The notes beneath the pieces are model-generated. The model was not told the DNA's origin and made no database searches. It was given only the letters and a program-made list of their open reading frames with translations. The translations under genes were made by a program, and so were the position numbers. This document shows positions 1-11,597 of a stretch of 64,000 nt of DNA, in pieces. The DNA is from Cryptomeria japonica. Lineage: Eukaryota > Streptophyta > Pinopsida > Cupressales > Cupressaceae. How positions within the stretch are numbered: the stretch's first letter is position 1; each line of letters starts with the position of its first letter. The stretch is from positions 233,354,733-233,418,732 of the forward strand of contig NC_081414.1 in assembly GCF_030272615.1 (NCBI RefSeq). Reading direction: 5' to 3'.

Positions 1-34
1 CCAGAATCAACATTGCAATTTAGAAAAAAATCTC

Positions 35-118
35 AGAAACACGTCTGTGTTAAACAGAACCACATTTGTGTTAGGAAATCGCGTCTGTGTAGTATACAGG
101 CACGTCTGTGTTCAGAAT
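35..118 (+). repeat. Degenerate minisatellite of CGTCTGTGT units in the Tat leader
   Basis: Five imperfect copies of a C(A/G)(C/T)(G/T)TCTGTG-like word are spaced about 20 bases apart at roughly 41, 63, 81 and 101, within the untranslated leader upstream of gag. The copy at 80-90 (CGCGTCTGTGT) is the exact reverse complement of ACACAGACGCG at 11026-11036 in the 3' region of the same element. The rest of 1-665 holds no ORF that I can support. Confidence 0.55.
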
Positions 119-665
119 TGAAAAAGTTTTACTGTCCAGCAAACAAACACAGTCAGTTTCAGAATTCGTGAGCCTCCTAGGTTATTTCTCTAGGTTTTCA
201 TCCAGCATTCAACTTGTCTTTGGGTCTCACAAAGTCCATCATTGCTTTTCACCTTGCATTACATTCACATTTATCTAAACTTGAGTCAAAAGGTCACTTG
301 CTTGTCCTCATCATACTTTGACAACACACTACATACAACAACATTTTTCTAAGTGGTCCCTCATCAAGGTCTATCACCTTTGGGTCTCATTTGGTCTTAC
401 TTAGAGTCAAGGTCAACTTACCTCATCAAGAGAAACTATCCTCTCTTTGGAAGTCACACCTACTCTACTACATACATACTTGGTCTTACACTTTGGACAT
501 TGCAAGTACACCTCAGATTCATTTACATTCCATCCAACCCTTGGTCTTCCATACTTTTTCCATTTTCATCTAGTCTCACACATCTCGGTCAATACCTAGT
601 TCATGGTTGAAACCCATCTTTAAAAATCTAGGAGAGAAACTAAAGAGGCTCAAGAGTCCGCAAAC

Positions 666-2903
666 ATGAGTTCTTATGAGTATGACAATGATATCTTTTT
701 CAATTCTGATCATACTACATTACCTAACATGGATGCCTATAGAAACATTCCAAATGTTGAGAACATGGACACTACAAACAACAATGATACACACAATGAT
801 GATATGGACAACTTTTTAGTACATTCAGCAGATGTGGAAGAATCCATTATGGATCCCCGTTTCAATCGATTGGTTGAGGAAATAATGAGGAGGGATAGAC
901 AATACTTCTTACAAATGATGGCACAAAGTGGAGCCAAGATACCTCATGATTTTGACATGTCTCAAATAATGGAAAATCGACCTTTGTAACAACCTCACTC
1001 CAACATGGATCAAAGGAGGCCTAATAGTGGAGGCAATAGAAGACCACATCTTGTGCCTGAATCACCATCATCTTTGTTTCAAAAACCAGAGGTCCCACAT
1101 ACACATGGTCAAGCATATGATACTCACCTTCACAGACCATTATGGAAGTCTTATGCAGAAAAATATACTCAATCACATATCAATGCTATGGATCAACCAC
1201 CAAAGCAATTGGATATTCAAAGGCATGCTCAAAATTTGGACACAAGGAAACCCCGTGTCAAATTTGGGGGCAACACATTAGAACATGACATGCCTGTAGA
1301 GTATGGTATACATGGACAAAACAAATATTTTGTTCCTCAACATGAATCTATACCAAGTGGTCCATATATACAGCATCATTATAGACCTCCTCCATATGAA
1401 TATGTGTATGATCAATATCATCCCTATATGCAACATGCTTCTCCTCCAATAAGTGCCTCAAGCATGGGGTATGGTGCAAGAAGTCGATCTCCACCTAAGA
1501 GAAATTTGGAGCAACAAATCAAGGACTTACAAAAGAAAATGGAGGACATAAATACACCAAAGCCAACATACACAATGAGAGACATATGTTCTTATCCATT
1601 TGACAAGATCATTCCAATGCCTCCTTTTCCTACACACTTTGTGACACCTAAATTTGATAAGTACAGAGGAAAAGGGGATCCTAAGGCACACATAAGATAG
1701 TTTTTCACAGCTTGCATTGAGATAGCAGGAGAAGAGACATATTTGATGAGATTATTCCCACAGAGCCTAGGCGATCAAGCTATGGAATGGTTCTCCCAAC
1801 TTCCACCTGGAATTAAGTCATGGGGTGACTTAGCAAAGGCATTTATTCAACATTTCTCCTACAATATAGAGACAGACATATCAGTCACTACTTTGTGTAA
1901 CACCAAGCAAAAAGAGGGAGAGTCTTTTGCATCATTTTTACAAAGATGGAGAAATCTAGCTAGCAGATGCTCTTGTGAAATTCCACAAAAACAAATGGTG
2001 GAGATGTTCACCTAGAATGTTAACAAAGACATTGTCTATGATCTAAGGAAAGCTTGTTTGTCCACCTTCAAGGACGTCATTGAAAAAGGCTTAGTGACAG
2101 AAAAGGTCCTAATTGAACAAGGAGTCATTAAGATATTCAAGGAAAACAAAGATGACTTTAAAGGAAAAGATAAGCCAAGATTTTGGAATAAAAACAAGAA
2201 CACAGTCAATGATGGTGTTGTTGACACCAATGCAGTGTGACCCAAATTTGTTTTTTCTAGATCAAGCTCTATAGACAATCAGGTGAATACTTAAACAACT
2301 TCTAAATCATGAAGGAAGTATACTCCATTGGGAGAACCACTTGAGTCAATCTTCAAGAAGCTAGTGGCAAACAAGGTAATCACAATTCCAAATTTTCCTC
2401 CATATGAACCAAAGGTTAAACCAAATTGGTGGAATGATGATGAATATTGTGAATTTCATAAGAGCAAGGGTCATAAGACAGGAAATTGTCATCGACTGAA
2501 GAACATCATACAAGATCTCATTGATAGGGGTGACATTGAGATTGAAGGACACTCATCCAATCAAGAACATGAAATGTTTAAGGAACCATTCCCAAAGCAT
2601 GACAAGGGAAAATTTGCAGCCACAGATGACCAAACCAACTATACCAGAGCAACCTATAACTATGATTCAACTATCAATCACATTTCGATGGACAATTACG
2701 TCTCTACCATTATCATCAAGGACAAAAACCCTGAGAATTCTACCCAGAGACCCAAGATTGTCCTAAAAGGCGTTGGATCTTCTTCCGAACCTACCTCTAA
2801 ATGTCATGTCACAACTCGTCGAGGTAAAATCACTTTGCAAGGTGCTCCAGCTAAAAACACCACTTCCTCATCAACCAAGCCTGAGTATGACCTTGTAGAA
2901 TAG
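666..2903 (+). pseudogene. gag: gag of the Tat element, broken by stops
   Basis: Capsid/nucleocapsid polyprotein. Starts at ATG 666 (MSSYEYDND). Frame 0 stays open through the whole region except for stops at 987, 1698, 2013, 2238, 2292, 2310 and 2901, with no frameshift. The Retrotrans_gag core lies at about 1690-2015 (FPQSLGDQAMEWFSQLPPG, then SFASFLQRWRNLASRC). A single zinc-knuckle-like motif, CEFHKSKGHKTGNC, lies at about 2451-2492, a variant CxxHxxxGHxxxxC arrangement typical of this lineage. The stops at 1698 and 2013 fall where gag normally has Gln, which suggests CAG to TAG change. The region runs into the protease without a frame change, so gag and pol were probably one reading frame. 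Confidence 0.85.
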
Positions 2904-3560
2904 TTAGGGAAGACACCCGCACTTACTTCCATCCTTGAGCTTTTATGCATATCCCCTGCACATAAATCCATTCTTGAAAAAACTTTGAGAGACACTGTCG
3001 TTCCTACTGATCTAAACGTGGACCAATTTCAAGCCACGGTGGGATACCTTTCCATTCCACACTCTCTTACATTCATAGAAGCCGACGACGCCTCCGTGAG
3101 CCAACCACATAATGCACCACTACACAATGAAGCCTTCATACACAAACATTGAATAAAATGAGTCCTGATAGATGGAGGAGTTGGTCTAAACATTTGTACA
3201 TTGAGCACAATTAAACAATTGGGATATTCTGATAAAGCTGTGAATTCTACAAAAAAAATCACCATCAAGGCATATGATGATGAAGAGCGTTCATCCAAGG
3301 GCATAGTCACCTTACCTCTCAGAGTTGGGCTAGTTACGAAGGATGTGGTTTGTCAAGTCCTAGACCTAGATCTCACTTACAACATATTGCTATGGCATCC
3401 TTGGATTCATGAAATGAGGGCAGTCCCATCTACATATCACCAATGCATTAAGTTTCCTCACAATGGAGTGGAGGTAACAGTTAACGGTGATCCTAATCCG
3501 TTCATATACTGCAATAACCTAAGATCAAAAACTGAGAGCATCATTCCCAGTAATTGCGAA
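2904..3560 (+). pseudogene. Aspartic protease region of Tat pol
   Basis: Retropepsin that would cut the gag-pol polyprotein. The active-site block is VLIDGGVGLNICT at 3162-3200, with DGG in place of the commoner DSG or DTG. The downstream region has the usual hydrophobic strands (KGIVTLPLRVGLVTKDVVCQ, then LLWHPWIHEM at about 3389, where the flap/C-terminal block ends LLGxPW in related elements). Stops at 3150 and 3159 lie just before the active site. The TGA at 3159 sits where Arg is usual, so CGA to TGA is likely. The frame is continuous with gag and with the RT below. Confidence 0.8.
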
Positions 3561-4899
3561 GCTGTTCCTTCTTCAGCATACATTGATCCTGAGTCATTAA
3601 AACCTTTGACATCAAAACAAGGTGAGCTTAAAGGCAAATTTCAGGATAAGGGCATGGGGGAATACACTTTAAATCAGACCATGTACTTACAACAAGTCAT
3701 GAGTTCACCAAAAGAATATGGGAGACCACATCCTAACAAGCAAGTATCCATCATTGTACTCAAATGGGACCCTACTACCTTTCAAAGATGGGGCGAACTA
3801 GAAGAGGAAGACTTATACAAAATGCTTTACAAAGACCTTGAAGATGATACACAAGATCACATTAGTCTACCATGTGAGAAATATGGCAAAGGTTTCAAGA
3901 TCCTACAAAAATTCAGGTATGATGGAAAAAGCCCTCTTGGGTTACGAAAGGAAGGCATCATTGAACCTTTCCAACCTGAATTGACATTCAAAAAGGAATG
4001 CTCGAAGGGACTTGGTTTCCTAACTTCCAAGGTCCACACTCAAAGGACAGAAGAAGCCTTACCAATCAAAGTTGCCAAAATTCAACAAGAGGATCACTAT
4101 TCCACAAACTCCAACGAATGGGAATGGGGTTCAGACAAATCCTCCAGTGACTATGAGCTCACCAAGACATTCAGAGAGCCAGATGAACCCATAGAAGAAG
4201 AGGAATTTTATAAAAGATTCAAAGTAGGTCAAGAAACAACCCATGAGGATTCCACACAGTCCTTGTCTCAAGGTCCTAGGTTGAAATCACATAGGATGAG
4301 AACACCTGTCCCAGAATGCGCTACTAGTGATGATAATTTGGATTCGTTCACGATTGAGACTGATGAGGAGGGTGCCATCGATGACCTCGATAATTACCTT
4401 GACATACCCGAATATAACTGCATCTTCACTCTTAGCCCCGCTAACTTCGAAGACGTTAAAGGCCTTCCCCTTGTTCACCACCAACTCATTGACTGGGATC
4501 ATGAAAGACCTGCACAGTTTGACACATTCCAAAATGATGAAGCTTTTATTGATTATCTTGGCATACAAGATGATCTTCCCCTTGGGGACCATAAAGCGAG
4601 ATACACTATAGAACTCAATAGCGTGGCATATTTTGGTGAGGGCGTCAGACCTTCCAGTCGCAAAAATGGGAAAATAAGAACAAACCAAGGGTCTTATGGT
4701 GAAAACCACATTGTAGCGCTGTCTGACCCCAAAAAAGTAAAAAGAAAGGACATATCTGAGTGCGAAAACCTCTCTGAGGCACCCAAAGATGGAAGGCTCG
4801 ACATTCTCCTAGCATCATATGAGAAAAAGTCATCCATGTTGGTAGAGGAGACTATCAAAACAAACATTGGTACAGAAGAGGTTCCACACAACATATTCC
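3561..4899 (+). pseudogene. Protease-RT linker with a G-patch-like segment
   Basis: About 445 codons open in the same frame between protease and RT, acidic and low in recognisable domains. One block at about 3895-3985 (KFRYDGKSPLGLRKEGIIEP) has the glycine spacing and the LGxxxxGxxxP pattern of a G-patch. G-patches are known next to retroviral-type proteases, so a nucleic-acid binding role is an inference. The remainder (about 4080-4890) is rich in Asp and Glu and has no motif I recognise. No stop codon occurs in this section, unlike the sections on either side. Confidence 0.6.
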
Positions 4900-6293
4900 T
4901 GGCCCAATCTTTGACAGAGTTAGAAAGGTCAAAATTCATAAGTTTCTTCAAAGAACAACAAATCAACTTTGCATGGTCATACGCTGATATGCCTGGATTA
5001 GATCCGGATTTGGTAATGCATCATTTGACAGTTAAACTGGGGGCAAAACCAGTGAAATATAAATTAAGAAAGATGCATCCACAAGTGGCATTACTAGTTA
5101 AAGCAAAACTTGAGAAATTATTGGATGTCGGATTCATACGCCTAATTGATTATCCTGAATGGATCTCCAACTTAGTGCCTGTCAGTAAACCAGATCGTAG
5201 CATCAGAATATGTATGGATTTCAGAGACATCAACAAAGCTTGTCCTAAGGATGACTTCCCATTACCAAACATAGATTTGATTGTAGATCTCACAACAGGT
5301 CATGAAATGTTATCGTTGATGGATGGATTCTTTGGTTATAATCAAATAAAGATCGCGTCTGAGGATCAACATAAAACATCATTCACTTGTCCTTGGGGAA
5401 CTTTCTGTTGGAATGTCATGCCCTTTGGGCTAAAAAATGCAGGCGCTACATATCAAAGAACCATGACTACTATCTTCCACGATCTCATGCATGTAACTGT
5501 GGAAGATTATGTCAATGACCTCTTGGGCAAATCAATAGACAGAAATACACATTTGGACATACTTTCAGTCATCTTTGATCGGTTGGAAAAATACAAAGCA
5601 AGATTAAACCCCAAGAAATGTGTCTTTGGAGTAACCTTCGGGAAGCTCCTAAGATTCATTGTATCAAAAAGAGGAATCGAAGCTAATCCAGCAAAAGTCA
5701 AGGCCATCCTAGAGATGCAACCACCAAGAAATATCAGTCAACTTCGGTCTTTACAAGGGAGACTCCAGTCCATACGAAGATTCATAGCGCAACTTGTAGA
5801 TAAGTGTAATCCTTTTCAGCACTTGCTACATAAAAACATCAAATTCAAATGGGATGATAACTGTCAATAGGCTTTCCAGACACTCAAAGATTATCTTCTG
5901 AATCCTCCAGTTATGATGCCACCAGTTCCAGATCAGCCTCTGTTACTATACATATCAGCTACTCCAACAGCACTGGGGGCACTCTTAGCACAACAAATTG
6001 CTGAGGGTAGAGAAAAAATAGTATACTATATCAGTCGCACATTGGTGGGATATGAGATAAACTACACACCAATTGAGCGTGCATGTCTCGCCGTGGTCTT
6101 CGCTTTGCAGAAATTACGACATTACATGCTAACTCATAAGACTAAGTTGGTTGCGAGGATCGATCCATTGAAATACCTTCTCAATAAAGCAACACTTACT
6201 GGGCGACTAGGCAAATGGGTAATGATCTTGAGTGAATTCAACATCGAGTATGTGGACATAAAAGCAATAAAAGGACAAGATATTGCAAATTAG
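4900..6293 (+). pseudogene. Reverse transcriptase and RNase H of Tat pol, catalytic Asp lost
   Basis: RT fingers and palm blocks are clear: KPVKYKLRKMHPQ, SIRICMDFRDINKACPKDDF (about 5200-5260), FGYNQIKIASEDQHKTSFTCP and WNVMPFGLKNAGATYQRTM. The catalytic YxDD box reads YVND at about 5508-5519: codon 5514 is AAT where Asp is required. The preceding base is C, so a GAT-to-AAT change is a CpG transition on the opposite strand. RNase H follows from about 5871 (LLLYISATPTALGALLAQ, then YYISRTLVGYEINYTPIERACLAVVFAL split by my reading). Stops at 5868 and 6291 both occupy Gln positions. The product would be inactive. Confidence 0.88.
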
Positions 6294-6730
6294 TTAGCAG
6301 ATGCTCCCATGATCGATGATGTTCCTCTAAGTTCAGAATTTCTAGATGAATCCATTTTAACAATGTCACATGCAAAGCCATGGCAACTGTACTTCGATGG
6401 CTCATACACACAGCATGGGGCAGGAGCTGGCATCCTCTTTATAACTCCTCAAGGGGATTATATACCAAAATCATACTGCTTATCATTTCCTTGCACTAAT
6501 AATATAGTAGAATATGAGGCATTAACAATTGGATTACAAATTGCAGTTTAGTGGAAAATCTAGGAACTTCGTGTTTTTGGGGACTCCCAACTTGTAATTT
6601 GTTAAGCAACTGATGATTACCAAATAAAGGATGAAAAATTAATGCCCTACAAAAAAATGGTGGATGACCTGAAACAACATTTCACAAAGATAGACTTTGA
6701 GCAGATACCAAGAGAGCAGAATCGAGCCGC
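6294..6730 (+). pseudogene. Second (archaeal-type) RNase H domain
   Basis: After the short linker ADAPMIDDVP, the sequence WQLYFDGSYTQHGAGAGI starts a second RNase H fold with the catalytic Asp in YFDGS. It is followed by NIVEYEALTIGLQIAV (catalytic Glu in EYEAL), ELRVFGDSQLVI (third acidic residue in GDSQ) and PREQNRAADAMA (last Asp). This domain upstream of integrase is diagnostic for Tat elements and is absent from most other Ty3/gypsy lineages. Stops at 6549, 6561 and 6603 break it, two of them TAG. All four acidic positions still look correct, so this domain is damaged only by termination. Confidence 0.85.
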
Positions 6731-8120
6731 AGATGCCATGGCTACAATTGCTTCATTGATCGATCTACCTCTAAATGAGACCCGCTATGAGTTCTTGGTG
6801 GATAACCTTTTGGTTCCTTCATATGACATCACTCCTACTGAGATGATATGTGTCATTGGTCCTGAGTCCCAGTTATACGGTTCCATCTTCACATACCTTC
6901 GTGACAATACCCTACCTCCTAATCTATCCAATAACCAACGTCACACTTTCATTCGCCAATCTTCTCAATACGTCATTTTAGCTGATATCCTATACTGGCG
7001 AGGTCTAGAAGGCACTCTTCTTAGATGTTTAGAAAGTGACGAAGCTCAGATTGTGTTATGTGAAGTACATGAAGGGATATGTGGTCCACATGCTAGTGGT
7101 CCTACCTTAGCCAAGAAACTCATCAGGACTGGATATTATTGGCCCAATATGGAAAAAGACTCATATCAATTTGTCAAGAAATGTAAGCAATGTGAAATTC
7201 ATGGAGACCTCATCCATGCACCAGTGCAAGAACTTCAACCAATTGCATCTCCTTGGCCCTTTTGTCAGTGGGGACTCGATCTCATAGGCAAGATTCACCC
7301 TCCTTCTTCCAATGGTCATAAATTCATTATCACTACCACAGATTATTTCACAAAATGGATTGAAGCCATGCCTCTTACACAAGTCACTGGAAAACAGATT
7401 GCTACGTTCATCCTCAACTATATCATTTGTCGATATGGTATTCCTGTTTCCATTATCACTGATAACGGGCGTCCCTTCAAAAATCAGGATGTTTGTGAAC
7501 TTTGTGACCGCTTCCATATTTCCCATCATTTCTCCATGCCATATTACCCCCAAGGTAATGGTTAGGCTGAGGCATCTAATAAGACAATCCTAAAAAAGAC
7601 AGTCGATGACGCTGGCCATAATTGGTATATCCAACTTAATCCTGCACTTTGGGCATACCGCACAAGTGTCTGCACACCTGCAGGAGCTACACCCTATTCA
7701 CTTGTCTATGACGCTAAAGCCATCTTGCCTATTGAGGTCGAGCTACCCTCTTTACAAGTCTCTTTGCAAAACATTATCAGTGATGAAGACTATAGGGTCT
7801 CTCGCTTACAAGAACTTGAACTATTGGATGAACGAAGACAAACTGCTTTTAATAATCTCAAGGCTTATCAACAATGAATGAGTCGCAGCTACAATCACAA
7901 GGTCAAGCCTCGCACATTTGAGGTAGGTGATTTGGTTCTTAGAGAAAACCCCAAAAATCAGCAAGACAGAGAGAAGAAGGGCAAATTCGAACCAAATTGG
8001 CTTGGTCCTTACATCATTACAACAACATATGGATCTGGTACATATCAACTCTTAACTACAGAAGGTGAACCTTTGGAGGATCCTATCAACAACATGCACC
8101 TTCGTAGGTTTTACACATAG
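6731..8120 (+). pseudogene. Integrase and C-terminal end of Tat pol
   Basis: The HHCC zinc-binding module is intact: HEGICGPHASG...KKCKQCEIHGD at about 7065-7205. Catalytic core: DLIGKIHPPSSNGHKF (first Asp near 7278), SIITDNGRPFKNQD (second Asp near 7462) and, just past a TAG at 7563, AEASNK with the catalytic Glu. The remaining core reads HNWYIQLNPALWAYRTSV. A TGA at 7875 precedes the SH3-like end (RTFEVGDLVLRENP, ending MHLRRFYT). The natural stop is TAG at 8118. No chromodomain is present. Zinc and DDE residues are all preserved, so only the two stops inactivate this part. Confidence 0.88.
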
Positions 8121-9800
8121 CTCTTCAGAGTATCCTAATTCAAAAAATACAAAAAAATTCAAAAATTTCAAAAATACAAATAAAATCATAAAAACATAAA
8201 AATCGTTACTTGGTGAAAACCTGGCAAATAGGCGCCTTGTGACACAAAAAACATTGAAAAATTGAAAAAAGTAAAGAGAAATGATTTCTTCCAACAATGA
8301 AAACCACTTTGGTGGCACCTTGGGCAAGTACCACGATGAAAAATGGGTCACCAGCGCCATGTGTAGATACATTGCTCCTCCCTCCTTCAGGATTCACTTT
8401 CATCCTTTCACTTTGCACACACTCACAGCCTATTCGTTCATAATAAACTTACACATTTCCATCATGGCTTGTTATTGATTTACCCAAGATTTGTTAGCCA
8501 TTCATAATAAACCTCCCTTTTCACCCCCTTTTCCATCCATAATAAATCAGATCCTATCTATGGCTAAGGAAAAATCTACATCTAGTAATGGGTGTGGAAC
8601 TGAGGGCATCACATGTTTCGAGGAGTACAATTTCTTCCAGCTTCCTTCAGTCTATCCGCGCACAATTCACAATAAAGCAACATCTACATTGCTAATCCAC
8701 AATGAAGTTTCATCTTCTCCGCAATAAAGTATCAGTTTCATGGATTCAGTCAGTTTCAGATGAGACAACAACAACAATGGGCTTCAACAAAATCAAATCT
8801 TTCAATAGACTCAGACAACATATGGTTCTGTGCTATCTATCCTTTTTGTGAAAGTAAACATTGTGACCACAATCAAATAAGACATATACAAGTGACAAGA
8901 GACACTAAACTTGAGGACTACAATGGATGTTGGTGTCAAGTCTTGGTTTTCTTTTGATTTTATCTTTTGGTGACATGTCTTTTAGCTTTTTCAGGATGTC
9001 TCTGACTAGAGATTCTATCTCTAGGATGTCTTTGACTAGAAAGGTGAGGATGGGGTATCGTCACCTATTTGTATTTGCTGTTTGTGGATTGTCTCTTAGT
9101 AATGCTATGACTTGTCCAAGGATATGAGGACACTATGAGTCTAGTATGAACTGGGGCATTCTTTGTTTGTGACTATCTTATCTCCATGCAAACAGGTACA
9201 ATGACTTTCTGGGTCGAACATATGCCTCGATTGTCATAACCTACTTGCCATAATAAAGCTCAATGATGATAACACACAAGAAGCTCTTTCACTTTCATAT
9301 CTTCTGTCTTCCATCCCCCATTCTTGATTGACTTCCATCGTCCTTCTCGAGTCCATGTAGCCTGCTATCACATGACTGAGTATAATGACACACCAAAAAC
9401 ATTTGCATCTCATGTAGTTTGCACCCGCATTACCACATATTAAGCATTTCATACATACATATAGATATCACAACTGCATCACATCCTGCACACAACACCT
9501 GTTAGCATAATTTACATTTGCATTATCATATTCATCTGCATTACATACATTCATATTTGCATCATGCATACACATATAAAACATAAAAGAACAAAAAAAA
9601 AAAATTACATTTCATCATATACATATTTGCATCCATATCATAAGCATCACATAGAAACATACATCATGAAACATACATCACATAGGTACGCATGCATATA
9701 GCTGCCGCAAAGATAAATCATCTCATATATATATATATATAAAGTGTCATGATACAAAGATGTCAAAATCATATGGCTACAATCACCCGAAGGTATCTAC
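8121..9800. other. Tat 3' non-coding region with short repeats
   Basis: No coding sequence supported. From 8400 to 8725 a degenerate unit containing TTCATAATAAA / CACAATAAAG recurs every 40 to 60 bases, about six times. At 8994-9044 AGGATGTCT(C/T)TGACTAGA appears twice. At 9722-9741 there is a short (TA)n run. From 9460 to 9720 the sequence is rich in CATCATACAT-like words. The short ORFs here lack any family signature. Confidence 0.5.
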
Positions 9801-10432
9801 ATCATCATACAAAAATGGTACAATACTGATACATAGGGAGCCCTCTACGACTATGATGAATTCCCTCCCTCAGAGCCGGTTGGCCTCGACGAAGTCTGAG
9901 TCCTAGAAGGACCCGCCCCAAGATCATCTCTCCTGGCCCCTGTGTCCTCTGCAGCCACCCCTCATGTCCCCCTATCCGGACAGAGGAACCCACTGATAAC
10001 TCCTGCCAACATTATTGGTAGTGCTAATCCTGTCCATGTCATGGTATCCCATGCCACATGTCCCACCCTCATCTCCAGTCCCGAATCCTAGAACACTCAT
10101 CTAAGGGCATCCCTGTCTCCATCTCGATCATACGGAATTAGCTCCCCATCGATCGGTATCCACAAAATCCTGTATACATCCTCCAGGGTGACTGTCATCT
10201 CCCCCATCGGCAAATGAAAAGTGCAAGTCTCAGAGTGCCACCTCTCTGCCAGTGCAGTTAGCAATCCCATGTTCGCCTGAAACTCAGGCACATATAGAAT
10301 ATGTCTCAATCCCATAGCCTCAATCACAGCTCGGTCCTCAGCTGTCATCTCTGCTCGCAAACTCTGAGTCGAAGGGAACCTCTCCCATGACTCCAACATA
10401 GGCAAATACTCCTACAGTCACACAAATCAATC

Positions 10433-10665
10433 ATGTCAGTCCTAGTGACACTCACTGTTCATCACAAAGTGTTGCTATTTATCCTAGTGGTACTGCCTAT
10501 TCATCACAAAGTACTATGTGTTTTGCACTCCCTGTTCATCACAAAGTGCTGCTCACATTTGCACTCACTATTCATCACAAAGTGCTGCTCATATTTTAGT
10601 ACTCCTTGTTCATCACGAAGTACTATGTCTTGGTACTCACTGTTCATCACAAAGTGCCTTGATCT
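10433..10665. repeat. Tandem repeat in the PMD intron (GTTCATCACAAAGTGCT units)
   Basis: Six or seven imperfect copies of a unit of about 36 bases, each containing TTCATCACAAAGT(G/A)CT followed by ATTT or TGT and a CACTC-like tail. It lies wholly inside the intron of the antisense PMD gene. Confidence 0.75.
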
Positions 10666-10864
10666 ATCCTATCCTAGGGCCTCTGCTTGAGTGAATCCTC
10701 TTGAGTAGTTTCCTAATTGGCAACGTATGTTCTATCACAGAATTGTCAATCCTAGCCCTATTTGCTATTCTAGTCTTCCCTAGAGGACTTGCTTGAGTAT
10801 ATCCTCTCAGCAACTTATCCAATCGATAGCGTATGTTCATCACAGAACTACCGATTTGACCTTG

Positions 10865-11092
10865 AAGACATAAACGTGCCTTCATGACATAAACGTGCTT
10901 AGAGACTGCATAAACGCACCTGTTTTACATAGACGTGCTTATGCTTTGCATAGACGCGCCTGGAAGACACAAACGTGTCTGCCTAGCACAGACATGCTTG
11001 CATAGCATAGATGCGCCTGGCACAAACACAGACGCGCCCACCCAGCATAGATGTGCTTGGCACCAACGCAGATGTGCCTGGACATTTTTGAC
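10865..11092. repeat. Degenerate minisatellite of CATAGACGTGCTT / ACAGACGCGCCTG units
   Basis: About 14 imperfect copies of a 15-18 base unit ACA(T/C)A(G/A)A(C/T)G(C/T)GC(C/T)T. It lies inside the intron of the antisense PMD gene. Several copies are reverse complements of the CGTCTGTG units in the element's 5' leader. Confidence 0.7.
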
Positions 11093-11346
11093 ATTTTTTG
11101 GACCCTATCCTAGAGTGCATTTATTATATTACCTAGCATGCATTAATGACAACAATAAATGCATCAAAGTACAAGGAGGTTTTGTGGTACTTACCAGCTC
11201 TCTTGCCTCTGCTGGCCTCTGATATCGGCGAACGCGATCGAATCTGTGAATCAAAGCCATAGCTGCTGATTGCTGCTGCTCTATCTCACTCTGCACTATG
11301 ATCTCGTGGATGTGTGGATGACAATGAGGATGTATTTCTCTCATGG

Positions 11347-11359
11347 TCTATCTTATAGA
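11347..11359 (-). promoter_or_regulatory. TATA-like box of the antisense PMD gene
   Basis: On the minus strand it reads TCTATAAGATAGA, about 95 bases upstream of the ATG at 11260. The second PMD copy has a TATA box (CTATAAATAGAG) about 100 bases upstream of its ATG, so position and motif recur independently of the surrounding sequence. Confidence 0.55.
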
Positions 11360-11582
11360 CTGCCCTAGCCCTCGTTTCTCGAGTCAGTCTTCATTATCCC
11401 GTGACTCTGTCACTCTATCTGGTCAATCCATTCTAGCCTTTCTTTCTTATCAAGAGATTGTCTGTGATATTTTCAGACATTTTCATGCAATCTCTCGAGG
11501 GGGCATATCATTCCCATCTTGGGGCAACTTTGTATCAGTTCATATTATCTTCTTTGAAACAACGCGACAAGCCACATTGTCT

Positions 11583-11597
11583 CAAAGAGGGGCAAAA
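11583..11597 (+). other. Polypurine tract of the Tat element
   Basis: CAAAGAGGGGCAAAA directly abuts the LTR start TGTAGACACC. This is where plus-strand DNA synthesis would be primed. The same tract occurs in inverse orientation beside the second Tat LTR at 18199. Confidence 0.8.

Larger units (their letters stand above)
9880..11260 (-). pseudogene. Antisense plant-mobile-domain (PMD) gene inside the Tat element, two exons visible
   Basis: Exon 1 runs from ATG 11260 to 11195 (MALIHRFDRVRRYQRPAEAR, 22 codons) and ends at a perfect donor, CTG|GTAAGTACC. The intron is 11194-10412 and ends TGTGACTGTAG. Exon 2 starts at 10411 in the same phase (EYLPMLESWERF) and contains SLRAEMTAEDRAVIEAMGL and LAERWHSETCTFHLPMGEMT, the core of the PMD fold. 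PMD is also called the aminotransferase-like plant mobile domain and is known in host proteins of the MAIN/MAIL1 type and in transposons. A TGA at about 10094 ends the frame, but PMD similarity continues in another frame to about 9900 (VISGFLCPD). The gene is transcribed opposite to the retroelement. The copy at 18579 has the same structure. Confidence 0.8.

Noticed and set aside
7161-7553. 130-codon minus-strand ORF inside integrase
   Set aside because: It is the complement of the well-supported integrase core and has no independent signature.
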